Of a stretch of DNA of 64,000 nucleotides, positions 7,222 through 17,499 are shown piece after piece. Every line of letters begins with the position of its first letter. Position 1 is the stretch's first letter. Both the position numbers and the translations under genes were made by a program. The stretch lies in the NCBI GenBank assembly GCA_051025295.1, contig JBMGJV010000002.1; one strand, given 5' to 3'. Source of the DNA: KBS-83 sp051025295 (lineage in GTDB: Bacteria > Acidobacteriota > Terriglobia > Terriglobales > Acidobacteriaceae). The notes beneath the pieces are model-generated. The model was not told where the DNA came from, did no database searches, and saw only the letters and a program-made list of their open reading frames with translations.

Positions 7222-8748
7222 ATGCCCACAAGACGCGATCTGCTCCACGGTCTCGCGCTCACCACCGGTGCCGCGCTCACCCGCCGCCTCCGCGCGCTGC
7301 CTGCGCATACGTCACTCACCGAGTCGCAAATCCTCGCCGACCCCATGCGCCCCGTGTGGCATTTGATGCCCGCGCGCAACTGGATGAACGACCCCTGCGC
7401 CCCCATCTACTGGCAGGGCCGGTACCACATGTTCTTCCAGTACAACCCGCACGCCGCCGTGTGGGGCGACATGCACTGGAACCACGCCACCTCCGCGGAC
7501 ATGGTGCACTGGAAGCGTGAAGGCATCGCCATCGCTCCCACCCCGGGTGGCCCCGATGCTGCTGGCGTCTTCACCGGCACGGCGGCAGTCGTCGAGGGCC
7601 AGGTCGCCGCGCTCTACACCGGTGTTACCGAAGCGCCGCTTGAGCAGGTCACCTTGCGTGATGGGCAGGATCATCTGCGGGAGCAGCAGTGCCTCGCCGT
7701 CGCTGAAGATCCTGGCCTCACCCGCTGGCGCAAGCAGCCGCAGGCCGCCATCCCGGTCCCGCCACCCGGCATGAAGGTTACCGGCTTCCGCGATCCGTGC
7801 CCCTTCCGGCTCGGAGACCAGTGGTACTGCATCGTTGCTTCCGGCCAGCGCGGCGTCGGCGGCGCGGCGCTGCTCTACAAGGCCGTCCCGCAACCCGGCA
7901 CCGGCCCGGTCGCCGCGCTCAGCCACTGGCAGTACCTCCACCCCTTCGCGGAAGGGAAGTGGTCCGGCAAGCAGGGGGCGAACCCCGTCGACACGGGCGA
8001 AATGTGGGAGTGCCCCGACCTGTTCGAGCTCAACGGCAAGTGGGTGCTCATCCACTCGACCGAGGGCCGCACTCTGTGGCAGATCGGCACCATCAATCAG
8101 GCGGCGCTGCGCTTCGTCGCGGAGAGCGAAGGCCTGCTCGACCACGGCTCCTACTACGCCCCCAAGTCGCAGCTCGACGCCGCTGGCAATCGCATCCTCT
8201 GGGCCTTCCTGCCGGAAACGCGTCCCCCCGCCGAGCACGGAGCCGCCGGCTGGGCCTGCTGTATGTCGGCGCCCCGCCGCCTCTCGATCGCCGATGGCCG
8301 CCTCCTCATGGAGCCCATCCCACAGCTCACCTCGCTGCGTACCGCGCCGCGCACCGGAACGGCCGTTCCCCGCCTGCCCTCCGCCGCGCAGGAGATCCGC
8401 CTCACGCTCCAGCCGGCCGGGAGCGGCGGCCAGCCCTTTACAGAACAGTCGTTCACTGACCGGCAGGGCGCCGCCATCCTGCTGCGTACCGATCCGCAGC
8501 TCCCGGCGGGCACCGTCCGGATTGGCGCCATGCATCCGGAAAAAGAGATCACCGGCCTGGCGAGCGGACCGCTCGACCTGCACATCTTCCTGGATCACTC
8601 GGTCGCGGAGGTCTTCCTTAACCACCGCGAGGCCATGACCGTCCGTTACTACAAGCGGGACTTCATGGAGCCAGCCGTCGCGATCACCTTGGGGGGCAAG
8701 TGGAAGCTTGCCGACCAGCAAGCCTGGACGCTGCGGAGTATTTGGTAG
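7222..8748 (+). CDS. Glycoside hydrolase family 32 (fructan/sucrose beta-fructosidase)
   Basis: A 508-residue five-bladed beta-propeller plus C-terminal beta-sandwich. All three GH32 catalytic carboxylates are visible: nucleophile Asp57 in WMNDP (54-58), Asp191 in RDP (190-192), and acid/base Glu263 in ECPD (263-266). The N-terminus MPTRRDLLHGLALTTGAALT is a twin-arginine-like export signal, so the enzyme probably acts in the periplasm or outside. Likely products are fructose from sucrose, levan or inulin; the exact substrate cannot be read from the sequence. An AGAGG site precedes the ATG. No fructose transporter is next to it, but a fructokinase-like gene lies about 9 kb downstream on the same strand. 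Confidence 0.9.
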   Translation: MPTRRDLLHGLALTTGAALTRRLRALPAHTSLTESQILADPMRPVWHLMPARNWMNDPCAPIYWQGRYHMFFQYNPHAAVWGDMHWNHATSADMVHWKREGIAIAPTPGGPDAAGVFTGTAAVVEGQVAALYTGVTEAPLEQVTLRDGQDHLREQQCLAVAEDPGLTRWRKQPQAAIPVPPPGMKVTGFRDPCPFRLGDQWYCIVASGQRGVGGAALLYKAVPQPGTGPVAALSHWQYLHPFAEGKWSGKQGANPVDTGEMWECPDLFELNGKWVLIHSTEGRTLWQIGTINQAALRFVAESEGLLDHGSYYAPKSQLDAAGNRILWAFLPETRPPAEHGAAGWACCMSAPRRLSIADGRLLMEPIPQLTSLRTAPRTGTAVPRLPSAAQEIRLTLQPAGSGGQPFTEQSFTDRQGAAILLRTDPQLPAGTVRIGAMHPEKEITGLASGPLDLHIFLDHSVAEVFLNHREAMTVRYYKRDFMEPAVAITLGGKWKLADQQAWTLRSIW

Positions 8749-8784
8749 ACCGCTTGGTATCCTTGTTTCGCGAGGAGCATCGCG

Positions 8785-9294
8785 ATGGCGACCGCAACCC
8801 AGGTTCCGCTCGAGACCTATCTCCACACCGCGTACAGCCCCGACTGCGACTACGTCGATGGTGAGGTCCGGGAACGCAACGTTGGGGAGCGTGAGCACTC
8901 ACGCGCGATGGTCGAGCTAGCCAGCCGCATCTGGGATCTTGAGCGGCGTTCGGGCGTGTGCGCGCTCCTGTCCCTCCGCGTCCAGGTCAGTCCCACCCGC
9001 TTTCGCGTTCCCGACATCACCGTGCTGCGCGCCGACGCGCCAGACGAGCAGATCATCACGCACCCGCCACTGATCGCGATCGAGATCCTCTCGCCCTCGG
9101 ACTCCTTTGCCGCCATGCGCGAGAAGATCGATGACTACGTTGGCTTCGGTATCCTGCACATCTGGGTCGTCGATCCCGCGGATCGCATGGGCTACGTCTG
9201 CCGCTCTGGCCAGTTTCGCGACTGGCAGCCCACCCGGCAGCTCGCAGTGCCCGGCACGGAAATCTTGCTCGATCTCGCCGCCTTGCCCGCTTAG
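8785..9294 (+). CDS. Uma2 family endonuclease-like protein (DUF820)
   Basis: A 169-residue protein of the PD-(D/E)XK-like Uma2 family. Seen: YVDGEV near residue 22, FRVPDITVL (about 72-80), IAIEILSPSD (about 96-105, with the Glu of the nuclease core), and KIDDYVGFGILHIWVVDP, where the Lys and the WVVDP strand complete the fold. These proteins are abundant in cyanobacteria and acidobacteria; a nuclease activity is predicted from the fold, and the biological role is unknown. A GAGGAG site precedes the ATG by about 7 nt. It follows the GH32 gene by 36 nt but has no obvious functional tie to it. Confidence 0.82.
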   Translation: MATATQVPLETYLHTAYSPDCDYVDGEVRERNVGEREHSRAMVELASRIWDLERRSGVCALLSLRVQVSPTRFRVPDITVLRADAPDEQIITHPPLIAIEILSPSDSFAAMREKIDDYVGFGILHIWVVDPADRMGYVCRSGQFRDWQPTRQLAVPGTEILLDLAALPA

Positions 9295-9562
9295 GGAACA
9301 GCTCGCGCGATCGTTGGCATGTTTTTCATCCACGTCCGCTACACTGGTATTAGGTGAAGAAAAGCAGACTGCCCCGGCGCGCCCGGAGGACCTCGTAAGC
9401 TCTATGGTTTGAGGTCTTTGCGCCTAAGTCCTTGGGAAAGCCACACTTACCCACGCGACACTGTCTAAACCGCTCCATTTGAGTGACTTACAGACCTCCA
9501 AGACCGGAGGGTGGGGGGGAGGGGTGCCCGGCCTCCGCCACACATAAGAGAGAACGCGCATC

Positions 9563-11377
<1,815 letters not shown>

Positions 11378-11410
11378 CGAGCGCATGCTCTGCGTGATAG
11401 GGTCAGTCAC

Positions 11411-11432
11411 AGAGCGGCCTTCGGGCCGCTCT
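11411..11432 (+). terminator. Stem-loop after typA
   Basis: Perfect 9-bp stem AGAGCGGCC / GGCCGCTCT closed by a TTCG tetraloop, 34 nt after the typA stop. The following bases (tcacgttcg) are not a true T-run, so it may work with Rho or as a 3-prime stabiliser. Confidence 0.6.
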
Positions 11433-11495
11433 TCACGTTCGAGGGAATTGACGTTGACGAGCGGCCGGCCCGGCGCTCTGCACAGCAGGTAGTGG

Positions 11496-11819
11496 ATGGC
11501 CGAACAAGGCAACCTATTCTCCCCGCACCGTGACCCCGCGGGCATCGCGCCCGTGCCGCGCGAGCGGCCCCAACGCCCCATCCCGCGCTGGCTTGCCATC
11601 CTCGAGCTGAGCCTGTTCGTGCTGCTCCGCTTGTATGTCGGCGCACTCGTGGTGCTGCTGCCCTGGCGCAGCCTTTGGACGACGAATTCCTGGATACTGC
11701 ACTTTCCTGCCCTCGCCTCCTTCATCGCTCAGGGCTGGGTCCGTGGCATCGTCTCGGGGCTCGGTCTGTTGAACATCTGGGTCGCTTTCGTAGCACTCTT
11801 CCGCGGCGGTCGTCGCTAA
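11496..11819 (+). CDS. Small membrane protein with two or three helices
   Basis: A 107-residue protein. A polar, proline-rich N-terminus (about 30 residues, MAEQGNLFSPHRDPAGIAPV) is followed by hydrophobic helices at about 32-56 and 71-102 and a short basic end FRGGRR. No known domain recognised. It lies between the typA terminator and the LOG gene, 74 nt before the latter. The codon use and the clean stop at the membrane-protein end support a real gene. The ribosome site is weak (AGG about 8 nt before ATG). Confidence 0.6.
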   Translation: MAEQGNLFSPHRDPAGIAPVPRERPQRPIPRWLAILELSLFVLLRLYVGALVVLLPWRSLWTTNSWILHFPALASFIAQGWVRGIVSGLGLLNIWVAFVALFRGGRR

Positions 11820-11893
11820 CGCATCCTATGCAGTCGCACGCGTAGTGCGGAATGGATGGCTCGCCTTGCGCCCACGCTCGACTTCGGAGTTCT

Positions 11894-12841
11894 ATGTCTG
11901 ACGAAACACCGCCACTGCTTCAGGCCGCACCGCTCGCCTACGAGAACCCCACCTTCCTCAACAGCCCGGACGGGCGGCTCTTCCGCATCCTCGCCGAGTT
12001 CTCCGAACCGCTTGCACGCTTCCGGCGCGAACGCATCCGAGACACCGTGGTGTTCTTCGGCTCCGCACGCTTTCGCGCGCACGATGTCGCGTCGCGTGAG
12101 CTCGAGATGCTGGCCAAGCCCGGCTCTGCGGAACCCGCACCACCCGAGGAGCAGCCCGCCGCACCGCAGGATATCGCCCAGGGCACTGCGACCGAGTTGA
12201 AGCTTCGCCACGCCGAGGCCGCTGTCGAGATGGCGCAGTACTACGAAGACGCGCGGCGTCTCGCCTCTCTGCTGACGACGTGGGCCATGAGCCTGAAAGG
12301 GCGGCAGCGACGCTTCGTCGTCACCTCCGGTGGCGGCCCCGGCATCATGGAGGCAGCCAACCGCGGCGCCTGGGAGGCGGGTGGCGTTACCGTCGGGCTC
12401 AACATCAAGCTCCCCTTCGAGCAGTACCCCAACCCCTACATCACACCCGCGCTGAACTTCGAATTCCACTACTTCTTCATGCGCAAGTACTGGTTCGCTT
12501 ATCTCGCCAAGGGACTGGTCGTCTTTCCCGGTGGCTTTGGCACACTCGACGAAGCGTTCGAGATCCTGACCCTCGCGCAGACCGAGAAGCTGGCGAAGAA
12601 GATCACCGTGATCTTCTATGGTTCGAGTTACTGGAAATCAGTCATTAACCTTCAGGCTCTGGTCGACAAGGGCGCGATCTCGCCGCACGACCTCGACCTA
12701 TTCCAGTACGCGGACACCCCGGAGCAGGCATTCACGCTATTGCAACAGGGACTGGTCACAAATCACCTCGAGCCGGAGGCGCGTCACGCTGCCGCAGCCG
12801 ACGGCGGCGAAATGGCGCCAGACATCGCCAAAACGCGCTAA
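11894..12841 (+). CDS. LOG family protein (lysine decarboxylase-like Rossmann protein)
   Basis: A 315-residue protein with the two LOG signatures: GGGPGIMEAANRGA in the centre and PGGFGTLDEAFE, the latter matching the PGGxGTxxE nucleotide-site motif. LOG enzymes cleave cytokinin or nucleoside 5-monophosphates to the base and ribose phosphate; bacterial members may also be purine nucleotide phosphoribohydrolases. It is longer than the minimal 190-residue LOG because of an extra N-terminal part with an Ala/Pro-rich insert (about residues 75-95). The ATG at 11894 is preferred over an upstream in-frame ATG because CGGAG precedes it by about 4 nt. Substrate uncertain. Confidence 0.82.
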   Translation: MSDETPPLLQAAPLAYENPTFLNSPDGRLFRILAEFSEPLARFRRERIRDTVVFFGSARFRAHDVASRELEMLAKPGSAEPAPPEEQPAAPQDIAQGTATELKLRHAEAAVEMAQYYEDARRLASLLTTWAMSLKGRQRRFVVTSGGGPGIMEAANRGAWEAGGVTVGLNIKLPFEQYPNPYITPALNFEFHYFFMRKYWFAYLAKGLVVFPGGFGTLDEAFEILTLAQTEKLAKKITVIFYGSSYWKSVINLQALVDKGAISPHDLDLFQYADTPEQAFTLLQQGLVTNHLEPEARHAAAADGGEMAPDIAKTR

Positions 12842-12985
12842 TTGATGCCGATGCTTGTTGTCATATCCGATTCCTGCTGCCTGCTCACGCGAAGGTTGCA
12901 CATGAGTCACAGCATCTTGTTGGCCACGTAATGCCTCGTTCACGGGGCTCTTCTCATACTCAGAGTGCAGGGTGTGAGGTGAGCC

Positions 12986-14155
12986 ATGATGAGATCCCAG
13001 ATCTCCTACTTGTGGAAGACCCCCGATGCCGCGCGCTCGTTCAGCACCGGCGTCTCGCTGCATAGCCATACCAACCGCTCGAGGGAAACGCTTGACTTCG
13101 TCGTCAGCGCGCTCTCTGGAGATGGCTTCACGGGCCGAGTCTTCCGCAAGATCGAAGCCGTGTACTCCCGTCGCGCGACCTTCAAGCCGGACTATGCGCG
13201 CGCCTACTGGACACCGCCGTTAACGCCGCGCCTCGCGTTCGATCTCGAGCGCCGTCAGATTGAAAGCCAGTTGCAGCGGCAGGCCCTGGTTTCGATCACG
13301 GATCACGACAACATCGAAGCACCGCAGCTGCTGCGCACTGTCGCCAGTGCGCGTCACATCCCCGTGTCGGTCGAGTGGACGACGCCGTTCGGCGGAGACC
13401 AGTCCTTTCATCTCGGTGTTCACAATCTGCCGAGCGCCGAAGGCGCGGACTGGATGCGTACCTTCGCGGAGTTCACGGCGCAGCCGTCCGACGCACGCCT
13501 GACGGAACTGCTGAGCGCATTGCACTCTCTGCCTCATGTGCTGATCGTGTTCAATCATCCCCTGTGGGATCTTTACGAGATTGGCGCCGTCCGCCATGCG
13601 CAGCGTCTCGCAGAGTTCATGCAGCAGAACGGCGCCTACATTCACGCATTTGAGTTGAATGGCCTGCGCAACTGGAATGAGAACCGCGCGGTGCGCACGC
13701 TGGCCACGCAGTGGAACAAGCTGTTGATCTCCGGTGGCGATCGGCACGGGCTTGAGCCAAACGCAAACGTCAACCTGACGAATGCCATCAGCTTCAACGA
13801 CTTTGTCGACGAAATCCGCTACGACCAGCAAAGCCATGTGCTCTTCATGCCCCAGTATGCGCAGCCATGGAAGCATCGCATCCTGCAGTCCACCATCGAT
13901 GCCGTTCGGAACTATCCTGATTTTCCCGAGGGCTCGCGGCGCTGGGATGAGCGCGCCTTCCATCCTGGTCGCGACGGCATCGGTGTCCGGCCACTGAGTG
14001 AGTTGTGGCCGCAGGGACAGGCGCCCGTCGCCCTTCGGGTGGGCGTCAACATTGCCCGGCTAATGGGGTCGGCTCCGCTGAGCGGCGGCCTGCGCCTTGC
14101 GTGGAATGAGTCGCGGCAACTTCAGTTCGCGCTGGGCGAAGGCGAAGCGGTCTAA
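12986..14155 (+). CDS. PHP-domain-like predicted phosphoesterase
   Basis: A 389-residue protein with metal-ligand motifs typical of PHP hydrolases: LHSHTN (His26, His28), SITDHDN (103-109), Glu130, FHLGVHN (His142, His146), a FNHP motif near residue 190 and GGDRHG near 252. Together these would bind two or three metal ions. The substrate is unknown. Compared with the common PHP phosphatases it has a long insert between the first two motifs. A GAGGTGAG ribosome site lies close before the ATG. The stop is 40 nt upstream of the GT4 gene on the same strand, and such PHP proteins are often found beside glycosyltransferases, so a role in glycolipid or exopolysaccharide turnover is plausible. Confidence 0.72.
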   Translation: MMRSQISYLWKTPDAARSFSTGVSLHSHTNRSRETLDFVVSALSGDGFTGRVFRKIEAVYSRRATFKPDYARAYWTPPLTPRLAFDLERRQIESQLQRQALVSITDHDNIEAPQLLRTVASARHIPVSVEWTTPFGGDQSFHLGVHNLPSAEGADWMRTFAEFTAQPSDARLTELLSALHSLPHVLIVFNHPLWDLYEIGAVRHAQRLAEFMQQNGAYIHAFELNGLRNWNENRAVRTLATQWNKLLISGGDRHGLEPNANVNLTNAISFNDFVDEIRYDQQSHVLFMPQYAQPWKHRILQSTIDAVRNYPDFPEGSRRWDERAFHPGRDGIGVRPLSELWPQGQAPVALRVGVNIARLMGSAPLSGGLRLAWNESRQLQFALGEGEAV

Positions 14156-14183
14156 GCGGCTTCCGCTCTGCAGGGCTGGCGCA

Positions 14184-14189
14184 TACACT
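14184..14189 (+). promoter_or_regulatory. -10 element of the GT4 gene, leaderless arrangement
   Basis: TACACT ends 6 nt before the ATG at 14196, with no ribosome site between. It lies 28 nt after the stop of the PHP gene, so the glycosyltransferase probably has its own leaderless transcript. Confidence 0.45.
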
Positions 14190-14195
14190 CGCGCT

Positions 14196-15437
14196 ATGGC
14201 TGCGGCGCTGGACCAGACCTCGTTCGGAACAACGCCCAGGGTCGCCTACTTCCCGGACACCTTCCACGAAGTGAACGGCGTGGCGCACACCAGCCGCCAC
14301 TTCGAAGCTTTCGCTCGCCGGCGCAATCTGCCGTTTCTCTGCGTGCGCGCCGGTCCAGCCGACCGTGTGGGCCGCGATAGTTCGCGGGTCCGCACGGTGG
14401 AGCTGCCCCGCGGAGCATTGTCCTTCCCGATCGAAAAGGATCTGCGCTTCGATCTCGCGTACTGGCGGCATCTGCCGCGCATTCTGGCGGAGACGCGTCG
14501 CTTCGGGCCAAACCTGATTCACATCACCGGGCCAACCGAGCTGGGGTTTATTGGTGCCTGGCTCGCGCACAAACTTCGCGTACCGCTGGTTGCGTCCTGG
14601 CACACCAACGTTCATGAGTATGCGGCGAAGCGCGCCACCTGGTTCACGCGTCTGTTCGGGACGCATCAGCCGCAAGTTGCCGGGAAAATTGAGGGTTCTG
14701 CTCTGTGGGGCTCGGCTGTCTTTTATCGGCTGGCGCGCATCCTGTTTGCGCCCAATGCAGAGTTGTGTGCGCTGCTGGAGCGTGCGACCGGCCGGCCGTG
14801 CTACCTGATGACGCGTGGCGTGGATACGGATGCGTTCTCGCCGGGACATCGCATGCGAGCGAAGGACGACTCCGACTGTGTGCTTGGCTTCGTCGGCCGT
14901 CTGTCAATCGAGAAGAACGTGTCGCTGCTCGCCGAGATTGAAGCCACACTGCGCGCGGGCAGTGATCAGCGGTATCGCTTTCTTATCGTCGGCCATGGCG
15001 GCGAGGAGGCGTGGCTGCGCCAGCATCTGGCCTACGCTGATTTTCCCGGTGTGCTCCGTGGGGAGGCGCTGTCCCAGGCGTACGCAAACATGGACGTTTT
15101 TGTGTTCCCGTCGCACACGGACACCTTCGGGAATGTCGTACTCGAAGCGCTCGCATCTGGCGTGCCCGCGATTGTGACGCCGGACGGTGGCCCCGCACGC
15201 ATTGTGCGCGAAGGAGACACCGGGTTCATCCGTGGGGATGCAGACTTTGCTGGTGCGATTGCAGCGCTGGTCGCGAACCGCACCCTGCACCGGGCGATGC
15301 GTGAGCGGGCGCGGCAACACGCGCTGACGCAGTCCTGGGACGCCGTGTTCGAGAGCATCTACGCGCGTTACGAGCAGATGCTCAGCGCAAACACGAACGG
15401 CACGAGCGCGGACGCCCGTGCCGTTGCTGGCGACTAG
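14196..15437 (+). CDS. Glycosyltransferase family 4
   Basis: A 413-residue GT-B enzyme. Features: the N-terminal Rossmann part RVAYFPDTFHEVNGVAHTSR, typical of GT4 mannosyl/glucosyltransferases of the PimB/MgtA group; the acceptor-side HITGPTELGFIGA; and the C-terminal donor-binding region with FVGRLSIEKN, LIVGHGGEE and DTFGNVVLEALASG, which holds the EX7E-like sugar-nucleotide motif. It most likely adds a hexose from GDP- or UDP-sugar to a lipid or polysaccharide at the inner membrane. An upstream in-frame ATG exists at 14097 but lies inside the previous gene; 14196 fits the homology and the -10 placement. Ends 5 nt from the convergent GH13 gene. Confidence 0.85.
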   Translation: MAAALDQTSFGTTPRVAYFPDTFHEVNGVAHTSRHFEAFARRRNLPFLCVRAGPADRVGRDSSRVRTVELPRGALSFPIEKDLRFDLAYWRHLPRILAETRRFGPNLIHITGPTELGFIGAWLAHKLRVPLVASWHTNVHEYAAKRATWFTRLFGTHQPQVAGKIEGSALWGSAVFYRLARILFAPNAELCALLERATGRPCYLMTRGVDTDAFSPGHRMRAKDDSDCVLGFVGRLSIEKNVSLLAEIEATLRAGSDQRYRFLIVGHGGEEAWLRQHLAYADFPGVLRGEALSQAYANMDVFVFPSHTDTFGNVVLEALASGVPAIVTPDGGPARIVREGDTGFIRGDADFAGAIAALVANRTLHRAMRERARQHALTQSWDAVFESIYARYEQMLSANTNGTSADARAVAGD

Positions 15438-15442
15438 GTGAG

Positions 15443-17200
15443 CTACTCGACTTGCCCGATGTAGACGCCGTACGCTGGCAGCTTCACCGCATCGAGTGAT
15501 GCCGGATCGCTTGCGCCAGGTGTCTTCATCAGTGTCTTCGCCTGCTTGCCCTGGACTCCCTGGGACGACAGATCGAAAGCAATTGTCTGCGGGTCAGCGG
15601 TGAAGTTACACGCCACCACCACGGCTGGCTTGCCCTCTTCGCGCCGCATCCAGGAGAGGACATGCGCATCCGTCGGATTCAGCATCGTGAGTGTGCCCGA
15701 GTGCAGCGCCGGGTTCTCGCGCCGTAACTGGATCATCTGCTTGTACCAGTTGAGCAGAGAGTCCGTGTCGCGCACCTCCTCTTCGACGTTCACCGTCTTA
15801 TAGGTGGAGGGAACTGGCAGCCAGGGGTGATCGCTCTTCGTGAAGCCAGCCTCGGGTGAGCCATCCCACTGCATCGGTGTCCGCTCGCCGTCCCGTCCCT
15901 TCTCGCGTGGCCAGCCCGTCTTGCCGATCGGATCCTTCACGTCTTCGACGCGCGTGGGCGGCGTGGTCTTCATGCCGAGCTCGTCGCCGTAGTACATCAT
16001 CGCCGTGCTGCGCGTTGTGAACAGAATGGCCGCCAGCATGCGCTGGATGTCGACGTCGTGCGTGCCATCGCCGTAGCGTGCATCGATACGCGGGTTATCG
16101 TGGTTGTCGAAGACGAGCAGCGGCTGATTGTTGCCGATGTCATGCTCCACTTCATTCAGTCGCTGACGGAACAAGTTGATGTCCAGCTTGTTCGTGAAGC
16201 CAACCTGCATGTCCATGGGCAGCTGCAGCTCGTCGTGATTCGCGCCGTACCACTTCTCCAGTTCTTGAACGTTCGGCAGATAGGTCTCGCCGATCAGAAC
16301 GCGGTTGCCGGGGAAGCTGTTCGTCACGTTGCGCAGATCGCGCATGACCTTGTGCACTTCCGGCAGATTCTCCGTCAGTGAGCCATCAATATTTGGATCG
16401 CCGAAGGCGTTCGTGCCGGGCAAAATCTGCTCGTCCTTGAACGAGGGATCCTCGAACAGTGTCGGCACGGCATCCAGACGGAAGCCGCCCACATCCTTGC
16501 GCAGCCAGAAGCGGACCACGTCCCACATCGCTGCTTCCACCTTGGGATTGTTCCAGTTCAAGTCGGGCTGCTGGATGTAGAACTTGTGGTAGTACCACTG
16601 ATTCGTCTTCGGCGAGTATTGCCACGCAGAGTGGCCGAACACGGACTGCCAGTTATTCGGCGGCTGACCCGGACCCTTCCCGTCGCGCCACACGTACCAG
16701 TTGCGCTTTGGATTGGTCTTCGAGCTCTCGCTTTCCTTGAACCACGCATGCTGGTCCGAGGTGTGGTTCATCACCATGTCCATGATGATGCGGATGTCTC
16801 TCTTCTTCGCTTCCGCCACAAGGTGGTCGAAGTCGGCCATCGTGCCATAAGCGGGATCGATCGCCACGTAATTCGAAATGTCGTAACCGAAGTCCACCTG
16901 CGGCGAAGGATAGATCGGCGTGAGCCAGAGCGCATCCACGCCAAGCGTTTTCAGGTAGTCCAGCCGGCTCGTGATGCCGTTCAAATCGCCGATGCCGTCG
17001 CCATTCGAGTCCTGGAAGCTGCGCGGATAGATTTCGTAGATGACGGCGTGCCTCCACCAGACGTCCTCGTTGTTGTCTGCGGCCTGTGCCTTCGCTGCCG
17101 TTTTCGCGGACGCGTGGTCCTTCGCCGGCCCCGCAGCATGACAGGCAGCGGCCAGGCTCAATCCCAGCAGCGCAGCCCAGCACCTTGTGTTCGCACGCAT
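15443..17200 (-). CDS. Secreted GH13 alpha-glucosidase / alpha-amylase family enzyme
   Basis: A 585-residue (beta/alpha)8 glycosidase. The four GH13 regions are visible: DMVMNH (region I), GGFRLDAVP with nucleophile Asp (II), IGETY with acid/base Glu (III) and VFDNHD (IV). The order EIYPRSFQDSNGDGIGDL near the N-terminus is typical of oligo-1,6-glucosidase, alpha-glucosidase and trehalose-synthase subfamilies. Residues 1-22 are a signal peptide; a Cys at 20 could be lipidated but the lipobox is imperfect. A linker rich in Ala/Lys follows. The start ATG has a strong AAGGAGG site 4 nt away. It probably releases glucose from maltodextrins or isomalto-oligosaccharides in the periplasm. Convergent with the GT4 gene, divergent from the fructokinase. 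Confidence 0.88.
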   Translation of the reverse strand: MRANTRCWAALLGLSLAAACHAAGPAKDHASAKTAAKAQAADNNEDVWWRHAVIYEIYPRSFQDSNGDGIGDLNGITSRLDYLKTLGVDALWLTPIYPSPQVDFGYDISNYVAIDPAYGTMADFDHLVAEAKKRDIRIIMDMVMNHTSDQHAWFKESESSKTNPKRNWYVWRDGKGPGQPPNNWQSVFGHSAWQYSPKTNQWYYHKFYIQQPDLNWNNPKVEAAMWDVVRFWLRKDVGGFRLDAVPTLFEDPSFKDEQILPGTNAFGDPNIDGSLTENLPEVHKVMRDLRNVTNSFPGNRVLIGETYLPNVQELEKWYGANHDELQLPMDMQVGFTNKLDINLFRQRLNEVEHDIGNNQPLLVFDNHDNPRIDARYGDGTHDVDIQRMLAAILFTTRSTAMMYYGDELGMKTTPPTRVEDVKDPIGKTGWPREKGRDGERTPMQWDGSPEAGFTKSDHPWLPVPSTYKTVNVEEEVRDTDSLLNWYKQMIQLRRENPALHSGTLTMLNPTDAHVLSWMRREEGKPAVVVACNFTADPQTIAFDLSSQGVQGKQAKTLMKTPGASDPASLDAVKLPAYGVYIGQVE

Positions 17201-17403
17201 CTTCCCTCCTTGGCGCTCATGCTTCGTGATGCCAGCAGAGCCATCCGGCTCTGAAGCCTAACATACGATGCGCAGGGCGAGTGCGGCGCAGCTTATGCCC
17301 GCCGCTCGTCGGCACTCCGTGACCTGCGTGGTACGCTCAACCCACATCCGGGCTTGTTGGTTTACGATCGTCCTTCGCTCCGTCCTACGCTCGAGGAGAC
17401 ACG

Positions 17404-17499
17404 ATGCATCGGTTCTCACGGACTTGCCTGCGGAATGCCGTTCACGGCTGCGCGCCTGAACTGGCCAGAGTATTCTCCGCTCAGGTGCTTCCGCGATGA
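17404..17499 (+). CDS. Candidate 31-residue leader peptide of the fructokinase gene
   Basis: ORF reading MHRFSRTCLRNAVHGCAPEL and ending LARVFSAQVLPR. It has a strong GAGGAG site (17393-17398) 5 nt before its ATG, and its TGA overlaps the fructokinase ATG in an ATGA junction. Codons rare in this GC-rich genome (AGA, GTA, TCA, ACT, CGA) are frequent, unlike in neighbouring genes, which suggests a regulatory leader, not a conserved protein. No homology recognised. Translation of it would feed ribosomes directly into the downstream gene. Confidence 0.4.
   Translation: MHRFSRTCLRNAVHGCAPELARVFSAQVLPR

Noticed and set aside
7312..8898. A long open frame antisense to the GH32 gene.
   Set aside because: GC-rich sequence gives long antisense frames; it lacks domain motifs, and the plus-strand GH32 gene has all its catalytic residues.
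12842..12985. A short ORF at 12901 (nine codons).
   Set aside because: Too short, and without a ribosome site.
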